From positions 434,001-498,000 of the forward strand of contig NC_089435.1 of assembly GCF_026210795.1 (NCBI RefSeq): 64,000 nucleotides of DNA, given 5' to 3'. This DNA is from Rhizophagus irregularis (lineage: Eukaryota > Glomeromycota > Glomeromycetes > Glomerales > Glomeraceae). This document shows positions 21,828 to 34,194 of this stretch, piece by piece. Every line of letters starts with the position of its first letter. Positions within the stretch are counted from its first letter, which is position 1. The notes below the pieces were generated by a model, which was given only the letters and a program-made list of their open reading frames with translations, was not told the DNA's origin and did no database searches. The position numbers and the translations under genes are program-made.

Positions 21828-24031
21828 CTTTTGGATTCTGATTGTATTAATGACTGACTTCTGAAACGGTCCAGGTTTCGAACTTTTTTTCACTGTAACT
21901 ACTTTTTTAGATAAAATAAATTTCGAACTTTCTATCATTAGATAAACTAACTCATTCGGGAAAATATCTGTTAAGAAACTATACACAATCATAAATCCTT
22001 GACTCCGAATAATTCCGACATCATTACTATATGCTAACTAGTTTTGGAAATGTCACATTATTCGTATCACTTATATCCTGGCTAATTAGGAATAAGTAAA
22101 TTTTACTATAATCGGATAAATGATCGGCCGATCGGTTATATTCCGATTCTAAGTACTGAAGTAAAGTTTTTACTATTTCATTAGCCAGGATATAATTGAT
22201 TTATCCCCTGCCATTTACACAATAGTAAGTGTTTAGACAATAGTAAGTATTTACACAATATTAAGTGTTTTATAATATATCATGAGTATATCTTATTGTT
22301 GAATCAAATTTTCTTTCGTTTTCATTTAAAAAGATTTTTAAAAAATAATTAAACTTTAAAAGGCTTCGGAACTATTTCCATTACACTTGAAAAATAATAT
22401 TGAGATTACGAATAAGATAAAAGAAAGTTTTTCTCATTTGGAAAATACAAATTTTTCTGAATTACTCAAATTTTCAAATCCGTCTATTATTGTATAATCA
22501 ATAGTTAATTTTACTGCAAAATCTTTTAGAAACGGATAAATAAATATACCGATCGGGGATAATTAATAATAAAACCTGTTTGTTGTTCAATCCAATTACT
22601 TAAATGATTAAAGTTTAATTAACATAAGTCGTACGCACACGCAATCGTAATTTCCGTAATGCAATTTGGCTGATTTGCATAATTCTATAAATCGATGCAA
22701 CTATATATATTACGCAATCACAAGAAATAGATTTATCAGAGGGAGCTATATTAAAAGGCTTTATCATTATAGAACCACATGATTTTATTTTTTTTTTGTT
22801 AATAAATATCAGTTGTTACAATTAATCTTTAAAATAAGCATAAATTAAGTAAATTTAAATATCAATGAGATATTTTTGCAGCGTAGTTCATCAAAGTACG
22901 TGATACCCAGATTTTATCATGATGTTTCTCTGCTTATGGTATGGCCCCATCCTAAATACTGCATCTATATATTCTGCGACAGATCTTATTTTAGAATGAT
23001 CTTTTTTTTCATTTCTACTAAGTTAAAATGAGATAAAAAATTTTTTTTAGAATAATCATATTTTCAATTGATTCATCTAAATTGAGTATTATGGTTAAAA
23101 AAGTTAATCTATAAAAATACGCAGTTCTAGATGTGATTTAATGCATTTCAGGATATGATCGTCAATTCGGGTACAAAAATTTTTCTCGCATTTTACCGTA
23201 ACTCCGATGATCAACTAACGTAAAATCCCGAAAATGAGCATATGATAAATTTACAAATTCTAATTCATTAAGAAATGGTTTTATCAAATTTTTTATATTA
23301 CACAAATTACTACTTTTCTATTTATGGTTTCGCCATTCATTCACTTTACTTTTCACCCGTTTTTCCATATCGTGTTACAACTTATATTTTACATTTAACG
23401 TTCTGTATATACACGTACCTTTAACTCGTTTCTAAATATGACATTCCCCATTTTTTGGTCTCCAGTCTAATGTGTTACCAAATAAACCGACATAGTTTAA
23501 ATACGTTATTAATTTTATAAAAATTTATTCAGTATATTTAAAAATAACTAGCTCATAGTGTCTATATACCTTTTTCACTAATACAAAATAATTATATATA
23601 TTATCTAACGATTATCTAACATTTTATTTCTTTAATACAATTATATACGCTGGCCTGCAATAATATTTAAAATTTAAAATTTTTTGAAACGAAAAAATAA
23701 AATAAATTTGTTATAATTTTCCCGACAGAGATCTTTCGTTCTCCAGGTTAATAAATGGTCAAATTGGCAAGCGAGGCTTCATTAGGTCAAAAAATATTTT
23801 TGAATAAATTATCTTAATTTAATAGATGCAATAATTATATTTTTCATTGTACATTTTGATTTATTAAATAAAAAAATTACAATATATTTAAATCTTTAAT
23901 GTCAAAAGTATCGAGTAAAAAATATATTATTTAAACTTAGTTTATTCTTTAAACCTTACACTTATTTGAATTTGAAAAAAAATAATTGAAGACATAAATA
24001 TACAATATTCAAAAACATTCTCATTAATACT
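21828..24031. other. Intergenic region between reductase copies 1 and 2
   Basis: No gene is supported. It contains a small inverted-repeat element (22072-22194), a short direct-repeat cluster of ACAATAGTAAGTGTTTA-like units at 22211-22265, and at 22620-22725 one unit of the CGCAATC...CGTAAT repeat that forms an array upstream of copy 2. The rest is AT-rich. Confidence 0.45.
22072..22194. mobile_element. Very small inverted-repeat element
   Basis: TATATCCTGGCTAAT at 22072-22086 is exactly inverted at 22180-22194. Between them lie further self-complementary words (GATCGGCCGATC). About 123 bases. No clear target duplication was found. Confidence 0.5.
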
Positions 24032-26184
24032 TTAATCTAATCTTCCAAAATTATATGTAGTCGAAATAGGTGCAAATTTATTTGGAACTTGTATATTTTT
24101 TCCAATAAATGTATCAAATTGGTCATGATATGAATAAGGAAATGGAATTTCACGTCCAGTTGGTTGAGAAACATCATCAAGTCTTTTCATTTGTTCAGGT
24201 GTCAATCTGAAAATAATTTATTCGCATTAAAAAAAAAACAATATTTTATAAAATAAAGAAAAATTTTTGCTGGATAATAATCACTTACTTGAATTCAAGT
24301 GATTTAAGATTATCTTCGAGTTGAGCAAATGTTCTAGCACCAATTATGGAAGAAGTAACCCCAGGTTTTTGTTGAATCCAATTCATGGCAACCTATTCAT
24401 ATATAAAAGAAAAAATTTATAAAAATTATATATGTATATAATATTAAAAAATTGAATATAAATTATTACCTGAGCGGGAGATCTGTTAATTTCTTTTGAA
24501 ATAGCAATAACTTCATCTAAAATTTCCCAATTTTTTTCAGATTTTGAATGACTTTGAATTGATAGACTGCGATATTCGTCTACCATTTTCGATTCGTTTT
24601 CAAACTTAGTAATTGAGTGAGATTTAGTTGATTCTCTCGTATATCTTCCGGTAAGAAAACTATTTATAAAAAAGAGTTATCAAATATTTACATTTTATAT
24701 TTATAAAAAAGGAATAGCATCAATGATTAATTACCCTTCTGCTACGATACCCCACGGGATGATTCCAACCTAAAAATTTTTTTAATTAAATACATAGTTC
24801 AAGTACGTGGATTAAATTTATAATACATACTTCGTGCTCGGCACAAGCTGTTTGTAAGTCAAATTCTAATGAACGATCCAACAAATTATAGCGTGTTTGA
24901 AGTCCAATGAAAGGGCTAATGATTATTATGACCGAAAAAAGAAGTTTGTTAACGCGTCGTAATATATGTTAACCTAAAAATTCATCTTTATTATTTACAA
25001 GATATTATTGTAATTTCGTACCTCCATCCACGTAATTCAGCAAGAGTATTTGAACGAGAAAGTGCCCAAGCTGGAATATCGCTTACGGCAACGTACAAAG
25101 CCTATTTTTTTAAAAAAATATTTATTTATAAAAAAAAACTTATTTTGAACGATTTAAGAAAATAATTTATTTACCTTTCCACTTCGAACGACGTCATCTA
25201 ATGCTCTCATATATTCTTCAATTGGAGTTCGATACTCGTAAACATGAACATATAAAATATCAACGTAACTCACGTTCAATCGTTTCAAGCTACCATCTAA
25301 ATTTTCTACAAGACTCTTTCGATGATTTCCTCCTATATTTTCAATAGTTGAATTTTCATTTATTATCAACTAATGTAAAAACATTTAATACTATGTATTA
25401 ATTATATTGTGAATAGTTGACTAACTTACCGAAATTCGGATTGAGTCTCTTATCCTTTTGCAAAGCAGTCGTATTACCTAAGAATTAAATTTCGAAAATT
25501 ATTAAAAAATTCAAAAAATTGGATGATGTTTTACATAAGACAGCTAATAATTTCATACACGAATATTTTGTTGCAATCACAACATCGGATCGTTTATCGG
25601 AAACATAATCTCCAAGAAAACGTTCACTCTAATCATTATATTAAATAAATATTAATATTGAATTAACTAGTAAAAAACATTTCTTTTTATATTTATTAAC
25701 TTACTTCAACAAACTGATAATTACAAGCGGTATCTATAAGATGTACTTGTTATTAAATTTTTTCTTAAAATAATGAATCGATTGATTGCGTAATAAAAAA
25801 AATATATAAATTACCAAAAAAATTTCCGCCTTTTTCATAATAAAGGTCAAAAAATTTTTTTGATTCTTCTTTATTTGAGCCTCCCTATTTTTACAGTGTT
25901 AATATTCATTTTCTTCTTTTTTTGTTAATCAATAAATTCGAATTAACATTACAAGTGACTTACCCATGTTTCTCCAAAAGTCTTATACGTTAAATAAAAC
26001 GTAACATATAATATAAATATTTATTATTTGGTCAAATTCACGAATAATTTAATATTTTTTTTATGAATAATCTTACCATAGCGCCAAGACATAACGGAGA
26101 AACTCTCAATCTGCTACGACCTAATAAGACGTAATCGTCAAGAGATTTAGTGGTTTTAACGGGAGAAGTAGAATCTTGAGCCAT
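24032..26184 (-). CDS. Aldo/keto reductase, array copy 2
   Basis: Same 13-exon plan and 389-residue length as copy 1: 26077-26184, 25964-25981, 25815-25884, 25705-25733, 25559-25628, 25430-25477, 25175-25332, 25022-25101, 24831-24915, 24735-24769, 24470-24659, 24289-24392 and 24032-24206. Catalytic D66, Y71, K96 and H144 are kept, but the short exon 4 reads DTACNYQFVE where most copies have a YN-x-GE ending. This changes the loop just after the catalytic tyrosine. With copy 1 it shares a longer exon 11 (190 bases against 157 in copies 3-6). The two also share upstream repeat sequence, so they are the closest pair on the left side of the array. The frame is fully open. Confidence 0.9.
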
Positions 26185-26240
26185 TTCTTTTAAAAATGAA
26201 TAAATATTTTGATAAAATTTCAACTTCGTAGACCCATAGT

Positions 26241-26248
26241 ATTTATAT
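26241..26248 (-). promoter_or_regulatory. TATA-like box of reductase copy 2
   Basis: ATATAAAT on the minus strand, 57 bases upstream of the ATG. It sits in a context (CATAGTATTTATAT on plus) almost identical to copy 1. Confidence 0.5.
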
Positions 26249-26439
26249 TAATGATTGGTTTTACAATCAACGGTCCAAATTTTGAACTTATCTATTATTA
26301 GTTAGACTAACTCATTCAGAGAAATTATATTTTTTTCCAGATCTACTATTAATTAACTTAATTTGTATTAACTAATAAAACTTAACCTTTATAGGTTAAA
26401 CAATTTGCTCATTTACTCGTCCAAAATCAATTCCTTAAA

Positions 26440-26970
26440 TTGTAAGCGAGTAAACATAAGTCGTTAGTCGTAAGCAACTATACGCAATCATAAATCCTTA
26501 ATTTTGTAATACAATTATGGATAATTTATTATTTGGCTTCCCGAAGACTATTTACGTATAAATAATGAATACGTAATCATTAATATACGTATTTTCGGAA
26601 TTTAAAAATGTCTCATTATTTGCATTTTTAATAATTAAAAATCTGTTTGTAGCATTTCACACATATTTCAATACTATAGTTAAAAATAGTTAAAATTTTT
26701 GAAGGGAAATAACTGATAGAACATTGGTTTAAACCTATCGATAAATTTAAGTTAAATAATAGAAGCCATTGATTAAATCCGTAATTCCGTAATACAATTA
26801 CGAATAATTGATAACGTATTCAATTCAAGCGAGTCGTAAGCAACTACACGCAATCATTAATTCTGTAATACAATTACGGATAAATTGGCTGATCTGTAAT
26901 TTCTAAATAAACACTTCTGATGCAACTATTACGCCAATCGTAATTCCGTAATACAATTACGAATAATTGG
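26440..26970. repeat. Degenerate upstream repeat array with a CGTAATACAATTACG palindrome
   Basis: At least three units contain GTCGTAAGCAACTA, CGCAATCAT/AATT, then a near-perfect palindrome (CCGTAATACAATTACGGA at its best) and ATAATTGG. They lie at roughly 26455-26540, 26780-26890 and 26920-26975. A related unit is upstream of reductase copy 1 at 22620-22725. These may be mobile-element remnants or repeated operators; the sequence alone does not say which. Confidence 0.5.
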
Positions 26971-26982
26971 TGATCAACAATA

Positions 26983-27125
26983 CAGTAAATTTCCGAAAAT
27001 AAGCACCCTTTTATGTACGTAATTCCAGCCGAGCCCCATCATAATGTAGGCCAAAATTACTATAATTCTGGTAAGGAGTGCTTATTTTCGGGTGCTTATA
27101 TTCGGGTGCTTATATTCAGGACTTT
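26983..27125. mobile_element. Small inverted-repeat element with GAAAATAAGCACCC ends
   Basis: The left end holds CCGAAAATAAGCACCC. The right end holds three inverted copies of GGGTGCTTAT(A/T)TTC, followed by GGACTTTAC. The interior has the GGCCAAAATTACTATAATTC motif seen in other elements of this window. The ends resemble CAGTAAA...TTTAC of pogo-like elements, but the right terminus is not clean. Confidence 0.4.
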
Positions 27126-27418
27126 ACAATTAAATAAATTTTAATTCATTATAAACTGAATTTTTTAATATTACGCAAATTACTACTTTTCCATTTATGG
27201 TTTCGCCCTTTCGTTCATTCCATTTTTCCAATTTCGTCATATTGCATTACAACTTATACTGTATTTTGTCAAAGTCAAATTGAATCAGGATGATTTCCAT
27301 TGGTCCGATTTAACGAAGATTTTCAACTTTAATATCCATTTGCGCAGATCGTGTTAACTCATTTTGTTGAATACTCTTTGTGATTAGCTTGGAGTTAAGC
27401 ATCAGTTACTATTAAGCT

Positions 27419-27496
27419 GCCTATCACCCTCAAACTAACGGATTGGTTGAACGATTCAATCGAACGCTATGTGAAGCGCATTACGAACATTCTTAA
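27419..27496 (+). pseudogene. Fragment of a Ty3/gypsy-type integrase
   Basis: In frame from 27419 the sequence reads AYHPQTNGLVERFNRTL, the classic integrase C-terminal core motif of LTR retrotransposons, then a stop at 27494. Upstream sequence has the right kind of residues only in broken frames. No reverse transcriptase, protease or LTR is seen nearby. This is a short fossil. Confidence 0.75.
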
Positions 27497-29042
27497 AATG
27501 ACTAGAACATAGGTTATTATCTCAGATTAAAGATTTATGCAGTTATATTTAAAAACAACTAACTCATTCAAATGATCTAAAGACAAGACGTAGAAAGTTA
27601 TGGAATATGAGACTGGCCAATACTGTATACATTTTTTCTCCAATACATATATACTATCTAACATTTTATTTCTTTAATATAAGTGTTCTGCTCTTTTTAA
27701 TAAAAAGAAACCAACGGTAACATTATTAGTTAACATCATTACTATTACTTTGGAACTGAAATGAATACTAGGAAAGCAGTAATAGCTAGAGTCTGTCACA
27801 TTTATTTACTCAGGATCTTTTATTATTACAACATTAAACAAAAAAAAAATCGATTACAAAAAATAGCAAATTATCAGTATTACAAAAAGGGATATGATTG
27901 AAAAAGGATTTTTGTTTAAATTTAAATGTCAAAAACGGTGCTAGTCCTAAGAATGTTATTATAAACGCTCTTCACGATTCGAATGCACTCCTTTTCTCAC
28001 ACAATATACTACCAAACCTAACTACAATATACCCTTCGCTGGAATAATGTCGATATCAATGGAAAAACTATGCACAATAATTTAAAATTATACCAAATTA
28101 TTTATTTAGTCGTGTTTACATGAAATCAATTCAATAAATTAATAAAATGAACAAATCGATTTATGACTTATGTAATATGTAATTACTATTTGTTGCTGAC
28201 TTAGCCAAGTCTTTTAAAAAACTTCTTGTCATCTGATCACCATGTTGAGATGCAGCGACATTGGTCGGGGAAAGGGAAATGAAAGGGGAATACGAGAGGG
28301 AGAGAGATAGCAAGAGGAAATGGGAATACGAGAGGGAAAGGGTAAAACGAGAAACTGAAAGGACACAAACATACCACCATCCACACACTCACACACAAAC
28401 CACATACAAACATACACACAACAACCCACATACCTATCTAAAGGAAGACATAAAAGAAAAAGGAACCTAAGAATAAAGAGAAGACCAGAAGACCTAGTAG
28501 ACAGAGAGAAAACAGACCTAAAAAAAGAAGAAAAGAAAAAAAAAGACAAAGAAAAAGAAGACAGAGAAAAAAGAAGATCAAACATATTTATATTATTTAA
28601 ATTATATACTCATGACAAACCACATCAAGATTATGTGTTACACGTCATAAGGAATTACGTAAATAACTTTTATTCATATAATATGATTCATATGACTGAT
28701 ATTTAAGTTATTCAGCTCGAAGTGCCGAATAAGTGATTTATCCGGTATCCCGTGATTTGAATATTGCCTGATACACGATTTTGACTAGACGTCTAGTGCA
28801 TAACAATAAGATGCAATAATTATAACATTTTAATTATAAATTTGATTGTTTAATCTTACCTATTTATAACATTAAAAATATGAAAATTTATAATGTAAAT
28901 TGTCAAAAGAATCGGGTAAATATATTATTTAAACTTAGTTTTTTTTCTTTAAATATTACTTTTTTATTTGAAATTTGTAAATTAGAAAAATTAACGGAAG
29001 ACGTAAATATAAAATATACAAAATATTCACATTGAGACTATA
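27497..29042. other. Intergenic region with a long purine-rich tract
   Basis: No gene. From about 28265 to 28580 the plus strand is strongly purine-rich (GGGAAAGGGAAATGAAAGG-like units, then AGAAGAAAAGA-like units). A CA-rich segment (CACACTCACACACAAACC) interrupts it at about 28375-28430. The minus-strand frames here are S/F/L-rich shadows of that composition. The remainder is ordinary AT-rich DNA. Confidence 0.55.
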
Positions 29043-31084
29043 TTAATATAATCTTTCATAATTATATGTAGTCGCAATAGGTGCAAATTTATTTGGCACT
29101 TGTATGTTTTTTCCAAAATATGCATCGAATAAGTTAGTCATTGAATAAGGAAATGGAACTTCACGTCCAGTTGGTTGAGAAACATCATCAAGTCTTTTCA
29201 TTTGTTCAGGTGTCAATCTAAATGATATTTTTTTTTTTAGTTTGTGATTTATTTTTTTTTAAAAAAAAAAAAAAGATGGAAAAAGGTAATTATGATTCTT
29301 ACTTAAATTCAAGTGATTTAAGATTTTCTTCAAGCTGAGCAACAGTTCTAGCACCAATTAGAGGAGAAGTAATACCGGGTTTTTGTTGAATCCAATTCAA
29401 AGCAATCTATTTATTTTAAAAAAATGTTGTATTATAACTTTTATATAATATTTAGAGATTGAATATAAATTATTAATTACCTGAACGGGAGATCGATTAA
29501 TCTCTTTTGAAATAGCAATAACTTCATCTAAAATTTGCCAATTTTTTTCATCTTTTGAATAGCTTATAATTGATTGATTGCGATAATCGGATTTTAAATT
29601 AACATTTGATTCTCTCGTATATTTTCCGGTAAGAAAACTTTTGTATATATAAAAAAAAAAATATGAATAAATTTAAATATTGAAAATATTGAAGATAAAG
29701 AACTAATGATTTATTACCCATCTGCAACGATACTCCATGGAAGAATTCCAATCTAAAAACTCTTTTTTTAGATATATAGTTCAAGTGAATTATGAGCATG
29801 AATTTAGTTTATAATACATACACCAAGTTCAGCGCAGGCAGGTTGTAGGTCAAATTCTAACGAACGATCCAACAAATTATAACGCGTTTGAAGTCCAATG
29901 AAAGGACTAAACACAATTATTAAATATGCGTTAACTTAAAAAAAACTTATAATTATCTGCAAGTTATTTTATCATTTCGTACCTCCATCCACGTAATTCA
30001 GCCATAGTATTTGCACGAGAGAGTGCCCAAGATGGAATATCACTTACGGCAACGTACAAAACCTATTATTTTTTTGTCCATTTTTTTTTTAATAATATTT
30101 ATAAAAAAATTAAATAAGACAGCAATTCATTTACCTTTCCACTTCGAACTACGTCATCTAATGATCTCATAAATTCTTCAATCGGAGTTCGATACTCGTA
30201 AGCATGAACATATAAAATGTCAACGTAACTCATGTTCAATCGTTTCAAACTCTCGTCCAAATTTTCTACAAGACTCTTTCGATGATTTCCTCCTATATAT
30301 TTGGCAGTTAAGTTTCAACTAATATAAGATATTATATATACTAACTATAAACAACTTACCGAAATTCGGATTGAATCTCTTTTCCTTTTGCATAAAAGTA
30401 TTATTACCTAAAGAAATAAATTTTGAAAAATTATTGGAAATTCAAAAAATTAAATAGAAAAGTTACATAGAAAGCTCAAGATTCGTACATGAATATTTTG
30501 TTGCAATCACAAGTTCGGATTGTTTATCGGATACATAATCTCCAAGGAAGCGTTCACTCTAAATATTTCATTAACAAATATTAATATTGAATCAACAGAA
30601 CTAATATTTAGTATTTTTATTACTTACTTCACCAAAATTATAAATGCAAGCGGTATCTAAAAGATGTCATTAAAATATCCTCATAATAAAAGATTAAGAG
30701 CAACTGCGAAAATAAGAAAAACTTACCAATAAAATTTCCACCTTTTTCATAATAAAGGTCAAAAACTTTTTTCGAATCGTCTTTACTAGTACCTAATCCC
30801 TGTTTATATAATTTTAACATTCAGAAAATTTTTTCTTTTTTGAATCATCAATTAAATTAATTTATAGGTAGGTTACTTACCCATTGTTCTCCAAAAGTCT
30901 TCATACGAAACAATAAAGAATTATAAATATTAAAATTACATTTTCATAATTTAACCAAATTTATAAATAATTTTACCAAAGCACCAAGACATAATGGGGA
31001 AACTCTCAATCCACTACGACCTAATAGAACATAATCATCAAGAGCTTTAGTAGTTTTGACGGGAGAAGTAGAATCTTGAGCCAT
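29043..31084 (-). CDS. Aldo/keto reductase, array copy 3
   Basis: Thirteen exons, 379 residues, frame open: 30977-31084, 30881-30898, 30727-30799, 30628-30656, 30489-30558, 30360-30407, 30135-30292, 29983-30062, 29822-29906, 29718-29752, 29481-29637, 29303-29406 and 29043-29217. Compared with copies 1-2, exon 3 is one codon longer (GLG opening) and exon 11 is eleven codons shorter, as in copies 4-6. The tetrad is D67, Y72 (DTACIYNFGE), K97 and H145 (YVHAYEY). The region around exon 6 and its two introns is almost identical to copy 6. Upstream lies a retroelement-like fossil at 31589 that also lies upstream of copy 5. Confidence 0.9.
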
Positions 31085-31146
31085 TTCTTCGAGGATGAAT
31101 AATTTGATAAAATTTTCAGCTTTGTAGACTGACTAGACTCTCATTA

Positions 31147-31153
31147 TTTATAT
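31147..31153 (-). promoter_or_regulatory. TATA-like box of reductase copy 3
   Basis: ATATAAA on the minus strand, 63 bases upstream of the ATG, in the context CTCATTATTTATATGTTC shared with copies 4 and 5. Confidence 0.5.
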
Positions 31154-31588
31154 GTTCAAGATATTTATCATAATGACTGGCTTCTACAACGGTCCGAAGT
31201 TTCAACCTTTTCTATTTAATTTATTATATGACCTCGGAATCTGCATTATTTTGTTTTAACTATCCAAATTTTTTGACCTTTTCCATTATTAGTTTAAAAT
31301 TATGTCTTTTGTCAATCAATAATTTATTTTAACCAAAGATTTCATTGCTATAATAATCTAAATTTATTAATTTATCTGAATCTTTTGTCAATCAATATAA
31401 TTACAAATCAAAGTTTTCGATCTTCTCTATTATTGGTTTAAATTGACATCATATTTTTTTAATTTCCAGCTCTACCGTCAATCCGATTTTATTTAAATTT
31501 AATATTTAATGTTCTGTATATATACATTGCATATACGCAGTAAGATCGGCAAACACAACAAAAAGAAAAAGATTAAAAGATTTAAAAC

Positions 31589-32330
31589 ATGAATAATATC
31601 GCAGAAAGATTAGGAGATTGCGGAATTACAATCAAAAAAGTTAAAAGAACGGAAGGTCGAGGATAAAAATGGCAATTCACCAACGAAAAATGGGATGAAA
31701 CAAAGAAAATCAAAAAGTGTCGGGAATGTAATCTAAAAAAGCAAAAGATCGTCAAATCATTAGAGAATGTTCCAGTACCTTCTACAGAGGGTATGCAGAG
31801 AAGTCACGTGATTTACTATTTTACGATATTCCTAAGAAGTGGAATGATAACCATATATACGAAGCACTCTCCAAGATTTGAATTATAGAAACGCCGAGTG
31901 TTAAACAAGTTCACAAATATAAATCAGTGAAATTAGGTTAACACGAGAAGCGGACAAAAATTTCATGCGGACAAAAATTTCATAAATGGAAGAGTTAACC
32001 CCGTGTTGAGTTCAAAGTTTTTGGTACGGTGGTTTAGCAGAAGAATGCCGGCTATTAAAATTATTTTCTTGGCAAAGCAACTCGTAAATTGAATGAACAT
32101 ATTAGTACGAAATACTAGGAAACCAATTGTATAATAAAGTGCGTCAAACTTTACAAAGCCATGTACGGGAAGATAATAAGACCACACGGTTCTTTGTATG
32201 TATTATTATATTTTAGTTAACAATGAAACAAGATGATGGAGACGATTTATAAATTAGCAATGAAAGAAGAATTAGGTTCATCTTTAAAGATAAAGGGCTT
32301 TTGGAACGAACGATAAATACATCTTTAAGG
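31589..32330 (+). pseudogene. Decayed retroelement-like ORF, copy A
   Basis: Starts ATGAATAATATCGCAGAAAG. With several stops and frame changes it then encodes recognisable pieces: YDIPKKWNDNHIYEALSKI, then QVHKYKSVK, then SSKFLVRWFSRRMPAIK. The order (partner motif, HKYKSV, RWF) recalls nucleic-acid-binding ORF1-type proteins of fungal repeats, but that assignment is from memory of the style and is uncertain. A parallel, differently broken copy lies at 44950-45900. Confidence 0.5.
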
Positions 32331-32392
32331 GTAGAGGAAATTACGTAATCATTAATTAGTAGATCCATGTCAAAAAATTTTTTTTTAATTAT

Positions 32393-33030
32393 TTCCTAAA
32401 AAAAATAAATAAAAAGAATATTAGTAACCCTCCCGAATCAAAAAAAAAAAAACAAACCCACCTTGCAATTCTGAAGCCCAAGTTGGCTTAAGCCTTTCCT
32501 AAAAAAAGAAAGAAAAAGGGAAAAAGGGACGTTAGTAATGTTTCCAAATCAAAAAACAACAAAAAAAATTAAAGAAATAAGGAACATCCACCCATCTTGC
32601 AATTTAAAGTCCAGGTCGAGTTCAAACTGTTCCTAAAAAAAGGTAAAAGGGAACATTAGTAATGTTTCCAAATCAAAAAAACAACAAAAAAAATTAAAGA
32701 AATAAGGAACATCCACCCATCTTGCAATTTAAAGTCCAGGTCGAGTTCAAACTGTTCCTAAAAAAGGTAAAAGGGAACATTAGTAATGTTTCCAAATCAA
32801 AAAAACAACAAAAAAAATTAAAGAAATAAGGAACATCCACCCATCTTGCAATTTAAAGTCCAGGTCGAGTTCAAACTGTTCCTAAAAAAAGGTAAAAGGG
32901 AATATTAGTAATGTTTCCAAATCAAAAAACAACAAAAAAAACCAAAAAGCAGAGTAATAAAATGAAATACCTACCTACTTTGCAATTTTGAAATTTGGGT
33001 TGAAGTTTCTATAAAAAAATGAAAATGGAA
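32393..33030 (+). repeat. Minisatellite with a 124-125-base unit
   Basis: Units start with TTCCTAAAAAA near 32393, 32499, 32631, 32756 and 32880, with a last degenerate one near 33005. Each continues GGTAAAAGGGAACATTAGTA, ATGTTTCCAAATC and ACCCATCTTGCAATTTAAAG. The central units are almost identical and the outer ones diverged, the usual result of unequal crossing-over. Confidence 0.85.
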
Positions 33031-33242
33031 TATTAGCTGTATTGGCTAACATTCTCAGTTTAAAAAAATAATGTTTCCCTAACCTTCTTAAATACCATTG
33101 TGAGTTATTCTATCAGTTATAAAGTTCCAAAGAGCTACTATTCAACCAAAAAAAGTTTTTTTTACAATAAAAAAAGATCGATGATCATAACAATTATTAA
33201 AATTGGTGCGTTGTCGGTTCATTTTCTCGAAAAAGGGTCAGA

Positions 33243-33461
33243 TAATCTTCCCCAGCGTCGCCCCAAGATTTTTCACCCCACGTGACCTGCATAAAATGTC
33301 ACCCCGCGTCACACCTCACCGTTTTCATTTTTTCATAAGTAATTCTGGGGACAGAGAAAATTTTTAGTGGTGAAAAAATATTTTTTCACTCCCCCTTAAA
33401 CATCACCGGTCATGTGGGGTGGAATTTTACTTAGAAATCTTGGGGCGATGCTGGGGTAAAT
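33243..33461. mobile_element. MITE with CCCCAGC ends and an 8-base target duplication
   Basis: CCCCAGCGTCGCCCCAAGAT at 33250 is inverted with one mismatch at 33437-33456. GGGTCAGA flanks it at 33235-33242 and 33462-33469. An 8-base duplication is typical of hAT elements. It sits directly beside the start of the SINE-like element. Confidence 0.6.
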
Positions 33462-33469
33462 GGGTCAGA

Positions 33470-34194
33470 GGGGGATTGGCGTCCCTAGTGTAATGGCCTA
33501 AGGCGTCTACACTCCCTATTGATCTGACCAATCAATAGGACGCAGGTTCAGATCGTCCAGCCAATGATCCTTGCTACAAATATTACTGCGTGCACAGCCA
33601 CCAACTGTGTTGAAGATCCCGTACCTTTAGGGGGAGCTGAAATGATGCCTACCGAATGGTGAGGTGGTAGATGTGATCATTGGTAGACTGGTATGGCGAG
33701 TCCTAGAAATGGTCATTTGACTTCAGATAACCAAGGGATAGTGGCCCCGTACTGCGGTTCCAGCATATCTGATATGCCAGATGGTCCTATGACTCTGTTA
33801 AAGCATCTTGGTACCCGATATAGGCCCCTATGGGGATATAATAGTACGGGCGGGAGTACTAACCACCTATGGTGGTCCACCAATTTGCGTGAGCCTTGGA
33901 TACATTGCAATCGGCTCATACCTAGTGTAGTGTACATGGGCAGCGGGTCCATAAGGACTTTGAATAGAAACGAACTACCATTGCACTACGCCTGGGTACT
34001 GGTATGAGAGCAGATTTAGGGGGTCCACGCTATGCGTGGGTCCTCTAAATCTCTAGAGGCAAGATGACCCCTTCAGGCTTCTCCCGAGAGGTTGGGTTTA
34101 TCATTAGCTTAGAATTAATTGTTCTTTTAGATCATGTTTATTCTTATTTAGCGTTCGAGTCCAGTCGAGTCTATATTTTAAAAATAAAAATTTT
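33470..34194 (+). mobile_element. SINE-like retroelement with tRNA-type promoter boxes
   Basis: Near the 5' end, TAGTGTAATGG (about 33487) resembles an A box and GGTTCAGATCG (33545-33555) a B box. This is the spacing expected for a tRNA-derived RNA polymerase III promoter. The GC-richer body is shared with 14926-15475. It ends in AT-rich sequence after GCGTTCGAGTCCAG. The body's open frames are not considered coding. Confidence 0.55.

Noticed and set aside
28161-28585. Overlapping S/F/L-rich minus-strand frames and an R/E/K-rich plus-strand frame
   Set aside because: Produced by the purine/pyrimidine tract.
33475-33560. A functional tRNA gene
   Set aside because: Box-like words are present but no good cloverleaf can be drawn by eye, and the sequence continues into a repeated SINE-like body.
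33693-34007. 104-codon plus-strand frame
   Set aside because: Same SINE-like body as above; no independent evidence of coding.
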